From NCBI GenBank assembly GCA_016937295.1, contig JAFGWF010000092.1, positions 1-48,552 of the forward strand: DNA of 48,552 bases. Reading direction: 5' to 3'. Below, piece after piece: positions 40,778 through 48,552 of the stretch. Position numbers and translations under genes: made by a program. The DNA comes from Bacteroidales bacterium. Its GTDB lineage: Bacteria; Bacteroidota; Bacteroidia; Bacteroidales; UBA1556. Under the pieces are notes generated by a model. It did not search any database. It worked only from the letters and a program-made list of their open reading frames with translations, and was not told where the DNA came from. Positions within the stretch are counted from its first letter, which is position 1; each line of letters begins with the position of its first letter.

Positions 40778-41350
40778 ATGGAATATATCTTAATCATTAT
40801 TGCGGCTGTCTTTGTAAACAATATTGTTTTAGCGCAGTTTTTAGGTGTTTGTCCTTTTCTCGGGGTTTCAAACAAAGTTTCTACCTCCATCGGTATGTCC
40901 GGTGCTGTAATGTTTGTTTTAGTTTTAGCTACTTTAGTCACGTATCTGATTCAACATTATATTCTTAATGCGTTTGGAATTCAGTATTTGCAAACTATTA
41001 CATTCATCTTAGTAATTGCTTCCTTAGTGCAAATGGTGGAAATTATTCTTAAAAAAGTTTCACCATCCTTATATCAAGCATTAGGAATTTTTCTTCCTCT
41101 TATCACAACCAACTGTGCTGTTCTTGGAGTTGCCATTCTTACTATTCAAAAGGATTTCAATTTGTTAGAAGGAATGGTATTCGCCATTGCCAACAGTATA
41201 GGCTTTGGGTTGGCGTTGATTCTCTTTTCAGGAATCCGCGAACACCTCGACCTTATGGAATTGCCCAAAGGAATGCGTGGAGTGCCTGCCGCTCTTATTG
41301 TTGCAGGAATTTTAGCTCTTGCTTTTATGGGTTTCACAGGCATTGCCTAA
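40778..41350 (+). CDS. rnfA: Rnf complex subunit A
   Basis: VNNIVLAQFLGVCPFLGVSNKV, IFLPLITTNCAVLGVA; polytopic. Confidence 0.96.
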   Translation: MEYILIIIAAVFVNNIVLAQFLGVCPFLGVSNKVSTSIGMSGAVMFVLVLATLVTYLIQHYILNAFGIQYLQTITFILVIASLVQMVEIILKKVSPSLYQALGIFLPLITTNCAVLGVAILTIQKDFNLLEGMVFAIANSIGFGLALILFSGIREHLDLMELPKGMRGVPAALIVAGILALAFMGFTGIA

Positions 41351-41374
41351 CCTAAAACTGAATATAATTATTAA

Positions 41375-41410
41375 GCATCGCGTTTTTTCGTGGTGCTTTT
41401 TCTTTTTATC
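41375..41410 (+). terminator. Rho-independent terminator of the rnf operon
   Basis: GCATCGCG-TTTTTT-CGTGGTGC (8-bp stem with two G:U pairs) followed by TTTTTCTTTTT. Confidence 0.75.
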
Positions 41411-41439
41411 CATTAAATTTGCTGCCTATTTAATATGCT

Positions 41440-42387
41440 ATGAATCAAAATCGTACTATCTTTTGCATAGGAGAAGCCATTTACGACATCATTATTAAAG
41501 CCGGAAAACCTGATGATGCAGCCGTAGGTGGAGCACTTCTAAACACTTCAGTTTCGCTTGGAAGATTAGGAATGCCGGTTGAATATGTTGGAGATACAGG
41601 TGATGACCCGATAGGTGAATTGATGAAGGCATTTTTACTGAAGAATGGTGTTGGAAATCGCTATTTTGTCAGCTACACCGGCAGCCGCTCTCGTCTTGCC
41701 ATCGCATTTATTGACGATATAAATCATCCTCGATATGTTTTTTATAAACTTGATGCTCCCAATTTGCCCGACTTAATTTATCCTCAAATCAGTGAAAATT
41801 CAAACGACATTATTGTTTTTGGTTCGTTTTTCGGAATTAAAGAATCTATTCGCAAAAATCTAATGGGTTTTCTTAAAGATGCAAAGCAAAAAGGGGCATT
41901 GATAATCTATGACCCGAATTTTCGGCCTAATCATCTGTCATTGCTTCCCAAAGTTCGGTCTTATATTGAAGAGAATATTAAACTTGCACATATTACCAAA
42001 GGTTCGGATGATGACTTTAAGCTGATTTTTGGAACGACAGATTTTGACTCTACACGGAAAATCATCACCAATTTGGGTTGTAGGGCTTTTTTCTATACAG
42101 CCAATCGTAATGGTATTTATTATCAGGTGAACGAGTTGGTCGGGCATTATCAATCTGCTGAAATTCAACCGGTTTCGGCCATTGGGGCAGGGGATGCTTT
42201 CAATGCGGGGCTGGCTTATTCGGCTTTTACTTTAGACATAAACTCGCATAATTTTGCAGAAAAAGTGGAAACGAATGCAAGGTTAATTAATAAAACAGCG
42301 GATGAATTTGCAGTAAATGTGTGCTTGTCAATGGAAAATTATATAGGACAAGATATCGTGAATAAGTTTCAAACAAAAGCTGATTAA
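41440..42387 (+). CDS. PfkB-family carbohydrate kinase (fructokinase-like)
   Basis: GEAIYDIIIKAGKPDDAAVGGALLNTSVSLGRLG and SAIGAGDAFNAGLAY. Confidence 0.93.
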   Translation: MNQNRTIFCIGEAIYDIIIKAGKPDDAAVGGALLNTSVSLGRLGMPVEYVGDTGDDPIGELMKAFLLKNGVGNRYFVSYTGSRSRLAIAFIDDINHPRYVFYKLDAPNLPDLIYPQISENSNDIIVFGSFFGIKESIRKNLMGFLKDAKQKGALIIYDPNFRPNHLSLLPKVRSYIEENIKLAHITKGSDDDFKLIFGTTDFDSTRKIITNLGCRAFFYTANRNGIYYQVNELVGHYQSAEIQPVSAIGAGDAFNAGLAYSAFTLDINSHNFAEKVETNARLINKTADEFAVNVCLSMENYIGQDIVNKFQTKAD

Positions 42388-42427
42388 GGAATTCCACTAA
42401 AACATAATCTGGAATCCCACATTATTG

Positions 42428-43261
42428 TTACCTATTGGCGTCAGTAATCAATCTGGCTTCTTCGATGATAGTTTTAACTTTTTGCTCTGTCAGGCCTAAT
42501 TGTAGGAGCAGCTCTGATTTGTCTAATATTTCGCGGCAGAGTACAATGCCTTTTTCCATCAAAACGGCCTTTAACGCGTTTGGGATAGTGTTGACAGTGG
42601 TGATAGGATGCAAGCCCGACTTATCAATCCAGTTTCTTAATCCATGACCGTTTGGATAGTCCCAACCGACTAACCGCAATCCCACACATTTTCCAAAGTC
42701 TTCAGCATCAGTGGTAAATCGCGTATTGGAGACTATCATACCAGTGATTTTTCGCGTTTCACCTTCCGATTCCCATTTTTGCTTCATGTCCAAAAATCGA
42801 CTTTGAATATATAGTGGAATCTTTACGTCATTTTTCTGTCCTTGGTCTCGATGAAACTTGCATTCCACCATGATTTTCTCAAAGCTGTTTTCAGCCACTA
42901 CATCCAGTTCGTGGCGCACGCATCGACCCATTTCAATCACGTTGGTTTGGGTTTCAAAACCTTTGCTTTCCAACAGACGTGCAACAAATTTTTCAAAGGG
43001 ATAGCCTCCAGGGCCAAGCTCAAAAACCGCGCGTTTCAACTGGTATCTACCTGCCGCAAAACCGGAAATCTTTCGCAATTGCAATAAGGCTCTTTGATAA
43101 ATCTTTGCTGTCGAAACGCCATCTTTCACCGTCTTTAGCACATGATTGAGCACTTTTGTTGCCTCGTCTGGACGAGCTCCGGATCGTATTAAGGCGTCAA
43201 CTATCTTTGATTCATCAAAATCAACTAATTCTCCGTTTGCTTTCCGAATTTTTATGCTCAT
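42428..43261 (-). CDS. ATP-cone domain fused to Mrr-type (PD-(D/E)XK) restriction endonuclease-like domain
   Basis: N-terminal ATP-cone (IKIRKANGELVDFDESKIVDALIRSGARPDEATKVLNHV), then Mrr-like FVARLLESKGFET...RHELDVVAENSFEKIMVECKFH (D...ExK). Confidence 0.82.
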   Translation of the reverse strand: MSIKIRKANGELVDFDESKIVDALIRSGARPDEATKVLNHVLKTVKDGVSTAKIYQRALLQLRKISGFAAGRYQLKRAVFELGPGGYPFEKFVARLLESKGFETQTNVIEMGRCVRHELDVVAENSFEKIMVECKFHRDQGQKNDVKIPLYIQSRFLDMKQKWESEGETRKITGMIVSNTRFTTDAEDFGKCVGLRLVGWDYPNGHGLRNWIDKSGLHPITTVNTIPNALKAVLMEKGIVLCREILDKSELLLQLGLTEQKVKTIIEEARLITDANR

Positions 43262-43292
43262 AATCAATATTTTAAGTGGATTGAAGTCGCGT

Positions 43293-45893
43293 TTAAAAAT
43301 CTCTCCAGTCGCGTTTCTTCGTAAGTTTCAAATCTTGCAATAATGGTGATTTTACTCGAACTGTTAAATTGAAAGATCGGCGAAACCCTGTTGGTATCCA
43401 ATTGAACATCAACTCCCAACAATGTAAATCGCGATATATGTCGATAGTGGTAAAGGTTAAATCTTTTGCAGTAAAGTCGTAACCCGATGAAACTCCGATT
43501 TTCCATTTTTTAGTGATATTCACGTCTCCCGAAAAGTTTAAGGTTGTAACTCTCGTTCGGATATAGTTGTTTTGAGATGTGTTGAAAGCATCGGTGTAAA
43601 CATAAGAGTAATTGACAGTTACGTTCCACGGGTTGTTAAAATCTACATAATGTTCAGGAAAGGTGTTTACTTGTCTAAGCTCCTCCGAACTGCCTTGTTC
43701 CGATTTATACTCCGGCTTGGGTTTTTTCTTATTTTTAAACGTGTTGGCCGACAAACTATAATTTAAAGTGAGGTTAATATTATACGAATTCTGACGCAAA
43801 AGTTTATTGTTTACTTCCCAATTCAACTTGTTGATTCTCGTTTTTGTAACCGGATCAAAAGCATAGAAATCCCAATTTCCTGTAAATTGAACTCCTATCT
43901 GTTTGAGGATGGTTGTTCGCGCCAAAACGGAAAGTGGTGCTAATTGAAATTCCTCCTTTGCCAAATCGTAACTTGTTCCTAATGTGAAACTTTCAATAAT
44001 TCGAATTTTTTTCATGCCGGTCACGGTGTCTTTTTTTGACCTTATTTTCGCTTCTAAAGTGTTATTTAAACTGAGGTTAATAGCTCCCGATTTGCCATCC
44101 GGCGGACTTCCAAAAATACCTCCCTCATAAATGGTATAACGAATCACGTCTCCATCATCGTTCACATATTCGCGATAATAATTCAACTCTTTGCTAATGT
44201 TTGGCCGATAGGAAAAGCTCGCAGTGGGGGTGAGCACATGACGCAAGTAACGCACCGGACCGTATTTTAATCCAAACATACCATAAATTCGAGTGCTCAT
44301 GCCTGAGCTGAAAGAGACATCGTGAGCTGCACTGAAACCCAAGTTCTCTTGACTAACAACTCCTCCTGTATCGACATTATTGACAATCAGATTTGGATCC
44401 CACGTTTTGTTTATTGTACTGAAATACCAATATTCGTTTAGATTGATATTATTCGTCCAGTTGAAGTATCCCACAGGAATTGTCACAGAAAGTGGAATAT
44501 TGTGTTTAATGCCATTATCAAAATCGGAGAATTGGGTTTTAGATAGCATGGAGTCTGTAGTTATCAGTTGATTACGCGCTTCCATGTTATAGGTAAAATT
44601 GATTTTCTCGTACCAACGAGTTTTTCCTACCTGCAATTTTCTTTGAAACGGATTGATGCGTTGAGTGCTAAAAGTAAGCGTTGGCAAAAGCAGGGTCATC
44701 TGGTGGGAGGATGAGTTTTGGTTGTGATTGATATTGATATTCAGGTTGTTATTGCCAATGCGGGTGCTATAAGATATGCTTGATTGAAATTCGTTGGAAA
44801 CAATGTCGTTAGCATTATACGAGTTTAACTTATTATACTGGGTTGACCCAAAATTCACATTAGCCGTAAAATTGGAGTTAGGATTTGCTTTTGGGTCTTG
44901 GCGGTGAAACCAATTAATAAAATACTGTTGTTCTTCAGAGTAATTGTCCGTATCCGTTTCGCCATATTTATTTTTCGCAAATTGCACTTGAACATTTCCG
45001 TTAGCTTTATAGCGCCAATTATAGTTGCTCAGCGCGCGCAATGCCCAACTTCCTTTGGTGTAAATATCGCCCCGAAGTGCTAAATCAACATGCTCTCCTA
45101 AACCGATATAATAACCACCATTGCTCAAAAAATATCCGCGATTCTCCGTGTAACCATAGCTTGGAATTAAAATTCCGTTAGCTCGGCCTCTTTTATTTGG
45201 AAAAAAACCAAAAGGTAGAACTAAAGGTATTGGAATATCTTCTATTTCCATATAAATTGGACCCGTAACTATCTTGTCGTCAGGGATAATCTTCCCTTTA
45301 TTATAACGAATGCTATAATGTGGATGAGGCAAGGAACAAGTGGTAAAATGACCTTTATGCACATAGGTTGTGTTGTCGGGCATTTTTTTTCCCTCGGCTA
45401 AAAAAATATACGCATCGCCATCTTGTTTTGTAACGTTGTAAACCAAACCTTTGCGAGTGGTGAAGTTATATTTCATCACCGTCGTTTTGTACTCGTCAGC
45501 GCCTTCTTTGAAGACAGGTTCTCCAATCATTTTGCCGCTGCTGTCGGGCATTCCCGTGGCATATACGGTATTGTTCACAAAATCAATTTCGATGTAAGCT
45601 GCTTCTAAGGTGATGTTCTCGTATTCTACCTTAGCATTCCCAAATAAATAAGCCTTTTGAGTTTTGTAATTTATTTTAACAGAGTCTTTTGCGGTTCTGA
45701 TAATTCTTGATTCAAGGATAAAATTTTGGGGTTTTTTTGGAATAATTGAATCGGATGTTAGGCTGTCCGTTTTTAAACTTTGGGCAAATAGATTGGGTAC
45801 GGTAAATGTCAAAATTACCAATAGGATAAAAAGACGCAATAATTTTGTTGATAAAACCGTTAACAAATTCGACAGCCTGTTTGATATTAACAA
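43293..45893 (-). CDS. lptD: LptD-like LPS-assembly outer membrane protein
   Basis: OstA-like N-terminus (TQKAYLFGNAKVEYENITLEAAYIEIDFVNNTVYATG), GHFTTCSLPHPHYSIR, long barrel. Confidence 0.9.
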   Translation of the reverse strand: MLISNRLSNLLTVLSTKLLRLFILLVILTFTVPNLFAQSLKTDSLTSDSIIPKKPQNFILESRIIRTAKDSVKINYKTQKAYLFGNAKVEYENITLEAAYIEIDFVNNTVYATGMPDSSGKMIGEPVFKEGADEYKTTVMKYNFTTRKGLVYNVTKQDGDAYIFLAEGKKMPDNTTYVHKGHFTTCSLPHPHYSIRYNKGKIIPDDKIVTGPIYMEIEDIPIPLVLPFGFFPNKRGRANGILIPSYGYTENRGYFLSNGGYYIGLGEHVDLALRGDIYTKGSWALRALSNYNWRYKANGNVQVQFAKNKYGETDTDNYSEEQQYFINWFHRQDPKANPNSNFTANVNFGSTQYNKLNSYNANDIVSNEFQSSISYSTRIGNNNLNININHNQNSSSHQMTLLLPTLTFSTQRINPFQRKLQVGKTRWYEKINFTYNMEARNQLITTDSMLSKTQFSDFDNGIKHNIPLSVTIPVGYFNWTNNINLNEYWYFSTINKTWDPNLIVNNVDTGGVVSQENLGFSAAHDVSFSSGMSTRIYGMFGLKYGPVRYLRHVLTPTASFSYRPNISKELNYYREYVNDDGDVIRYTIYEGGIFGSPPDGKSGAINLSLNNTLEAKIRSKKDTVTGMKKIRIIESFTLGTSYDLAKEEFQLAPLSVLARTTILKQIGVQFTGNWDFYAFDPVTKTRINKLNWEVNNKLLRQNSYNINLTLNYSLSANTFKNKKKPKPEYKSEQGSSEELRQVNTFPEHYVDFNNPWNVTVNYSYVYTDAFNTSQNNYIRTRVTTLNFSGDVNITKKWKIGVSSGYDFTAKDLTFTTIDIYRDLHCWELMFNWIPTGFRRSFNLTVRVKSPLLQDLKLTKKRDWRDF

Positions 45894-46001
45894 ATCTAAA
45901 GGTTTAATTTTGTTGAAGGCCTAATGCTATCATTAACAATGAGATAACTGATTAACCTTATGCCTGAAAACAATTTGTAAAATAACTAAAACTTTACCAT
46001 C

Positions 46002-47192
46002 GTGAAACGCTTAATTTTCGTTTTTGTTTTATGGCTTGCCGTTTTTTTATGGAATACCAAAGTGTATTCTCAAGATCCATACAAAATAAAGGTAGTTGTG
46101 ATTGATGCCGGACATGGCGGTAACGACCCTGGTGCTGTCGGCAAAAGTTCTAAGGAAAAGGATATTGCGTTGAGTGTTGCTCTTAAATTGGGCAACTATA
46201 TCAAAACAAATTATAAAGACGTGAAGGTGATTTATACTCGTGATACGGATGTTTTTGTGGAGCTATATAAGCGAGCCGAAATTGCCAATAAAGCCAACGC
46301 CGATTTGTTTATTTCCATCCACTGCAACGCAACTGAAAGCTCAAAACCCAATGGTACCGAAACTTGGGTCATGGGTTTGCACAAAAGCCAGGCGAACTTG
46401 GAAGTAGCCAAAAAAGAAAATTCTGCAATACTTTTAGAATCGAATTCCGGCGATGCTTACGACAATTTTAATCCTAATTCCCCCGAATCGTATATCATAT
46501 TTTCGCTCTTTCAATCGGCTTTTCGTGACCAAAGTATCGACTTTGCCACCAAAATCGAAAATGAGTTTAAAACCCGAGTCGGGCGAAATGATAGGGGAGT
46601 GAAAGAAGCCGGATTTCTGGTGCTTTGGAAAACTACCATGCCAAGCGTTTTGATAGAATTGGGCTTCGTTTCTAATCCTGAAGAAGAAAAATTTTTGAAA
46701 TCAACTCAGGGTCAAGACTATCTTGCATCGGCGATTTATCGGGCATTTAAGCAATATAAAACTGAAATGGAAGGTTCAGATGGAAAAGCAGAACAGTCTG
46801 ATTTAAAGTCTGTTGATGTTGAGAATAAAAAGGAAGATGCCAAGCAAGAGTCGGTTCAGGCAAAACAAGCGGATGCCGACACGATAAAAACGGCTGCTTT
46901 AGTGGAGGATGAAATTGTATTTGGAGTTCAGTTTACGAGCTCTTCGGAGAAAAAGCCGGCTTCTGCTTCATCATTTCAGAGCCTTCAGGACGTTTGGAGC
47001 TACTATCAGTCAGGACTTTATAAATATGTGAGTGGAAAATATGATACTATTGATGATGCTGTTTCTCATTTGAAAATTGTCAGAAGTAAGGGCTTTTCCG
47101 ATGCCTTTGTGGTAGCATTTGTCAACGGAAAACGCATCACACCGCAAGAGGCCGTTAAGTTGATTGAAGAAAAAAAGAAAAATAATCCCTGA
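46002..47192 (+). CDS. N-acetylmuramoyl-L-alanine amidase with SPOR-like C-terminus
   Basis: VVIDAGHGGNDPGAVG, SIHCNA, VLIELGFVSNPEEEKFL; C-terminal KYVSGKYDTIDDAVSHLKIVRSKGFSDAFVVAF. GTG start. Confidence 0.94.
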   Translation: MKRLIFVFVLWLAVFLWNTKVYSQDPYKIKVVVIDAGHGGNDPGAVGKSSKEKDIALSVALKLGNYIKTNYKDVKVIYTRDTDVFVELYKRAEIANKANADLFISIHCNATESSKPNGTETWVMGLHKSQANLEVAKKENSAILLESNSGDAYDNFNPNSPESYIIFSLFQSAFRDQSIDFATKIENEFKTRVGRNDRGVKEAGFLVLWKTTMPSVLIELGFVSNPEEEKFLKSTQGQDYLASAIYRAFKQYKTEMEGSDGKAEQSDLKSVDVENKKEDAKQESVQAKQADADTIKTAALVEDEIVFGVQFTSSSEKKPASASSFQSLQDVWSYYQSGLYKYVSGKYDTIDDAVSHLKIVRSKGFSDAFVVAFVNGKRITPQEAVKLIEEKKKNNP

Positions 47193-47211
47193 CAACCAAT
47201 GATTATCTTTT

Positions 47212-47219
47212 ATCTTTGT
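47212..47219 (+). promoter_or_regulatory. Putative -7 promoter element for the MCE gene
   Basis: TATCTTTG, exact TAnnTTTG match 17 nt before the ATG; no convincing -33 element. Confidence 0.3.
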
Positions 47220-47235
47220 GCACTAAATCATCCTT

Positions 47236-48231
47236 ATGAAGATTAGAAAAGAATTTTACCTCGGTTTTGTGGCCACTTTTACCATTGTGAGTGCCTATTT
47301 TGGATATAATTTTCTGAGAGGAAAGGATTTATTAGACCGGACTTATAACTACTATATTATTTATGATAAAATTGCCGGCCTTTCCGAATCAAATTCCGTT
47401 TATTTAAATGGGTTCAAAATCGGCTTAGTGAGCGGCTTAGACCTTCTACAATCTGACGGATCAAATCGCGTTTTAGTGGAAATTCAAGTGGATAAAACCG
47501 TCCGGATTCCCAAAAATTCCGTAGCCAAAATTGAATCCGATTTTCTTGGTGTGAACACTATTTCCATACTTTTTAGCAATAATCCGGATTTTGCCGAAGA
47601 CGGCGACACTCTCAACTCGGCCATTGCAACCACCATTCAAGAAGAGGTTTCTATGCAAATTCTGCCTCTGAAAGCCAAGACCGAGAATATGTTAGCCACT
47701 TTAGATACTGTGCTTGAGTCGATTAAGTATGTTTTTAATGAAGAAACACAACGATCATTAGCTAATTCATTTGCTAGCATTCAAAAAACTATCAATAATA
47801 TCGAACATTCTTCCTTTACTTTAGATACCGTTCTCACCACTCAAAAAGGAGTTATCAGTAGAATTTTGGAAAATGTTCATTCGATTACTTCCAACCTCAA
47901 GAATAATAACGAGCAAATCAATCGGGCGATTGCCAATTTTTCCAATTTCAGCGACAGTTTAGCAAAAATTGATTTACGCAAAACCATCTATGCCGCCGAA
48001 AAAGCTTTGTCTGATTTTCAGTCCATTTCCGACAAAATCAATAGGGGAGAAGGCAGCCTTGGAATGCTTGTAAATAACGACACACTCTATCACGAGTTGG
48101 AAGCCGCCTCACACGAACTCAACAAGTTGGTTGAAGACATCAAACTAAACCCACAGCGTTATCTGCATTTTTCCGTCTTTGGCCGCAGTCCCAAGCGTAA
48201 TGTTTATGTCGATCCGGATTCTGTGAAGTAA
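47236..48231 (+). CDS. MlaD/MCE-family lipid transport protein
   Basis: N-terminal TM, YNYYIIYDKIAGLSESNSVYLNGFKIGLVSGL MCE domain, C-terminal helical region. Confidence 0.93.
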   Translation: MKIRKEFYLGFVATFTIVSAYFGYNFLRGKDLLDRTYNYYIIYDKIAGLSESNSVYLNGFKIGLVSGLDLLQSDGSNRVLVEIQVDKTVRIPKNSVAKIESDFLGVNTISILFSNNPDFAEDGDTLNSAIATTIQEEVSMQILPLKAKTENMLATLDTVLESIKYVFNEETQRSLANSFASIQKTINNIEHSSFTLDTVLTTQKGVISRILENVHSITSNLKNNNEQINRAIANFSNFSDSLAKIDLRKTIYAAEKALSDFQSISDKINRGEGSLGMLVNNDTLYHELEAASHELNKLVEDIKLNPQRYLHFSVFGRSPKRNVYVDPDSVK

Positions 48232-48552
48232 GGGTTGTAAAGTGGCTTCGCCGTAAAGGGTTGTAAAGTGGCTTCGCCGTAAAGGATTGTAAAGTGGCTT
48301 CGCCGGAAGGTGTGGTAAAGTGGCTTTGCCGGAATGGATTGTAAAGTGGCTTCGCCGTAAAGGGTTGTAAAGTGGCTTCGCCGGAAAGGTTGGTAAAGTG
48401 GCTTCGCCGTAAAGGGTTGTAAAGTGGCTTCGCCGTAAGGGGTTGTAAAGTGGCTGCGCCGTAAGGGGTTGTAAAGTGGCTTCGCCGTAAAGGGTTGTAA
48501 AGTGGCTTCGCCGTAAGGGGTTGTAAAGTGGCTTCGCCGTAAGGGGTTGTAA
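48229..48552. repeat. 26-bp tandem repeat array, 12 copies, continuing past window end
   Basis: Consensus GTGGCTTCGCCGTAAAGGGTTGTAAA. Unit starts at 48242, 48268, 48294, 48320, 48346, 48372, 48398, 48424, 48450, 48476, 48502 and 48528, always 26 bp apart. A 14-nt partial unit overlaps the mlaD stop codon. Confidence 0.97.

Noticed and set aside
1924-47658. The many short (60-170 aa) ORFs in the track lying antisense or out of frame within larger genes (e.g. 13683-14183 -, 29915-30409 +, 40110-40745 -, 36556-36954 -)
   Set aside because: They lie inside strongly supported coding regions and have low-complexity or shadow-translation composition and no recognisable domain.
48229-48552. CRISPR array
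   Set aside because: Units are contiguous 26-bp copies with no unique spacers and no cas genes in the window.
1-48552. Prophage, transposon or integrative element
   Set aside because: No integrase, transposase, phage structural gene, terminal inverted repeats or tRNA target seen; gene content is core chromosomal.

Overview
This 48.5-kb window is chromosomal DNA from a member of the Bacteroidota. The evidence is TAnnTTTG-type promoters, a T9SS-type C-terminal domain on three secreted proteins, zapA/rny and rsfS-ftsH-cdsA-psd gene order, and an rnfBCDGEA operon. It is almost entirely protein-coding and mostly housekeeping or envelope genes: dapF, mltG, waaA, rny, zapA, ruvB, queG, mqnE, psd, cdsA, ftsH, rsfS, birA, the Rnf complex, lptD, an amidase and an MCE/MlaD protein. 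I saw no tRNA, rRNA, CRISPR array, prophage or transposase. The items most worth a second look are: (1) a TonB-dependent receptor with a CxxxM...HxM pair matching the OprC/NosA copper-binding signature, followed directly by a small lipoprotein; (2) a structured, terminated, promoter-bearing ncRNA between zapA and rny, probably 6S RNA; (3) a strict 26-bp tandem array (12 copies, no indels) that begins at the mlaD stop codon and runs off the window end; (4) an ATP-cone + Mrr-type endonuclease fusion directly downstream of lptD; (5) a perfect 8+5+8 palindrome between the divergent rsfS and birA promoters; (6) a TlpA / DUF6029-like barrel / Omp28-like cluster with cysteine motifs in all three proteins. 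No clearly new multi-gene system is proven here. These are leads, and all homology calls are from recognition of motifs, not searches.
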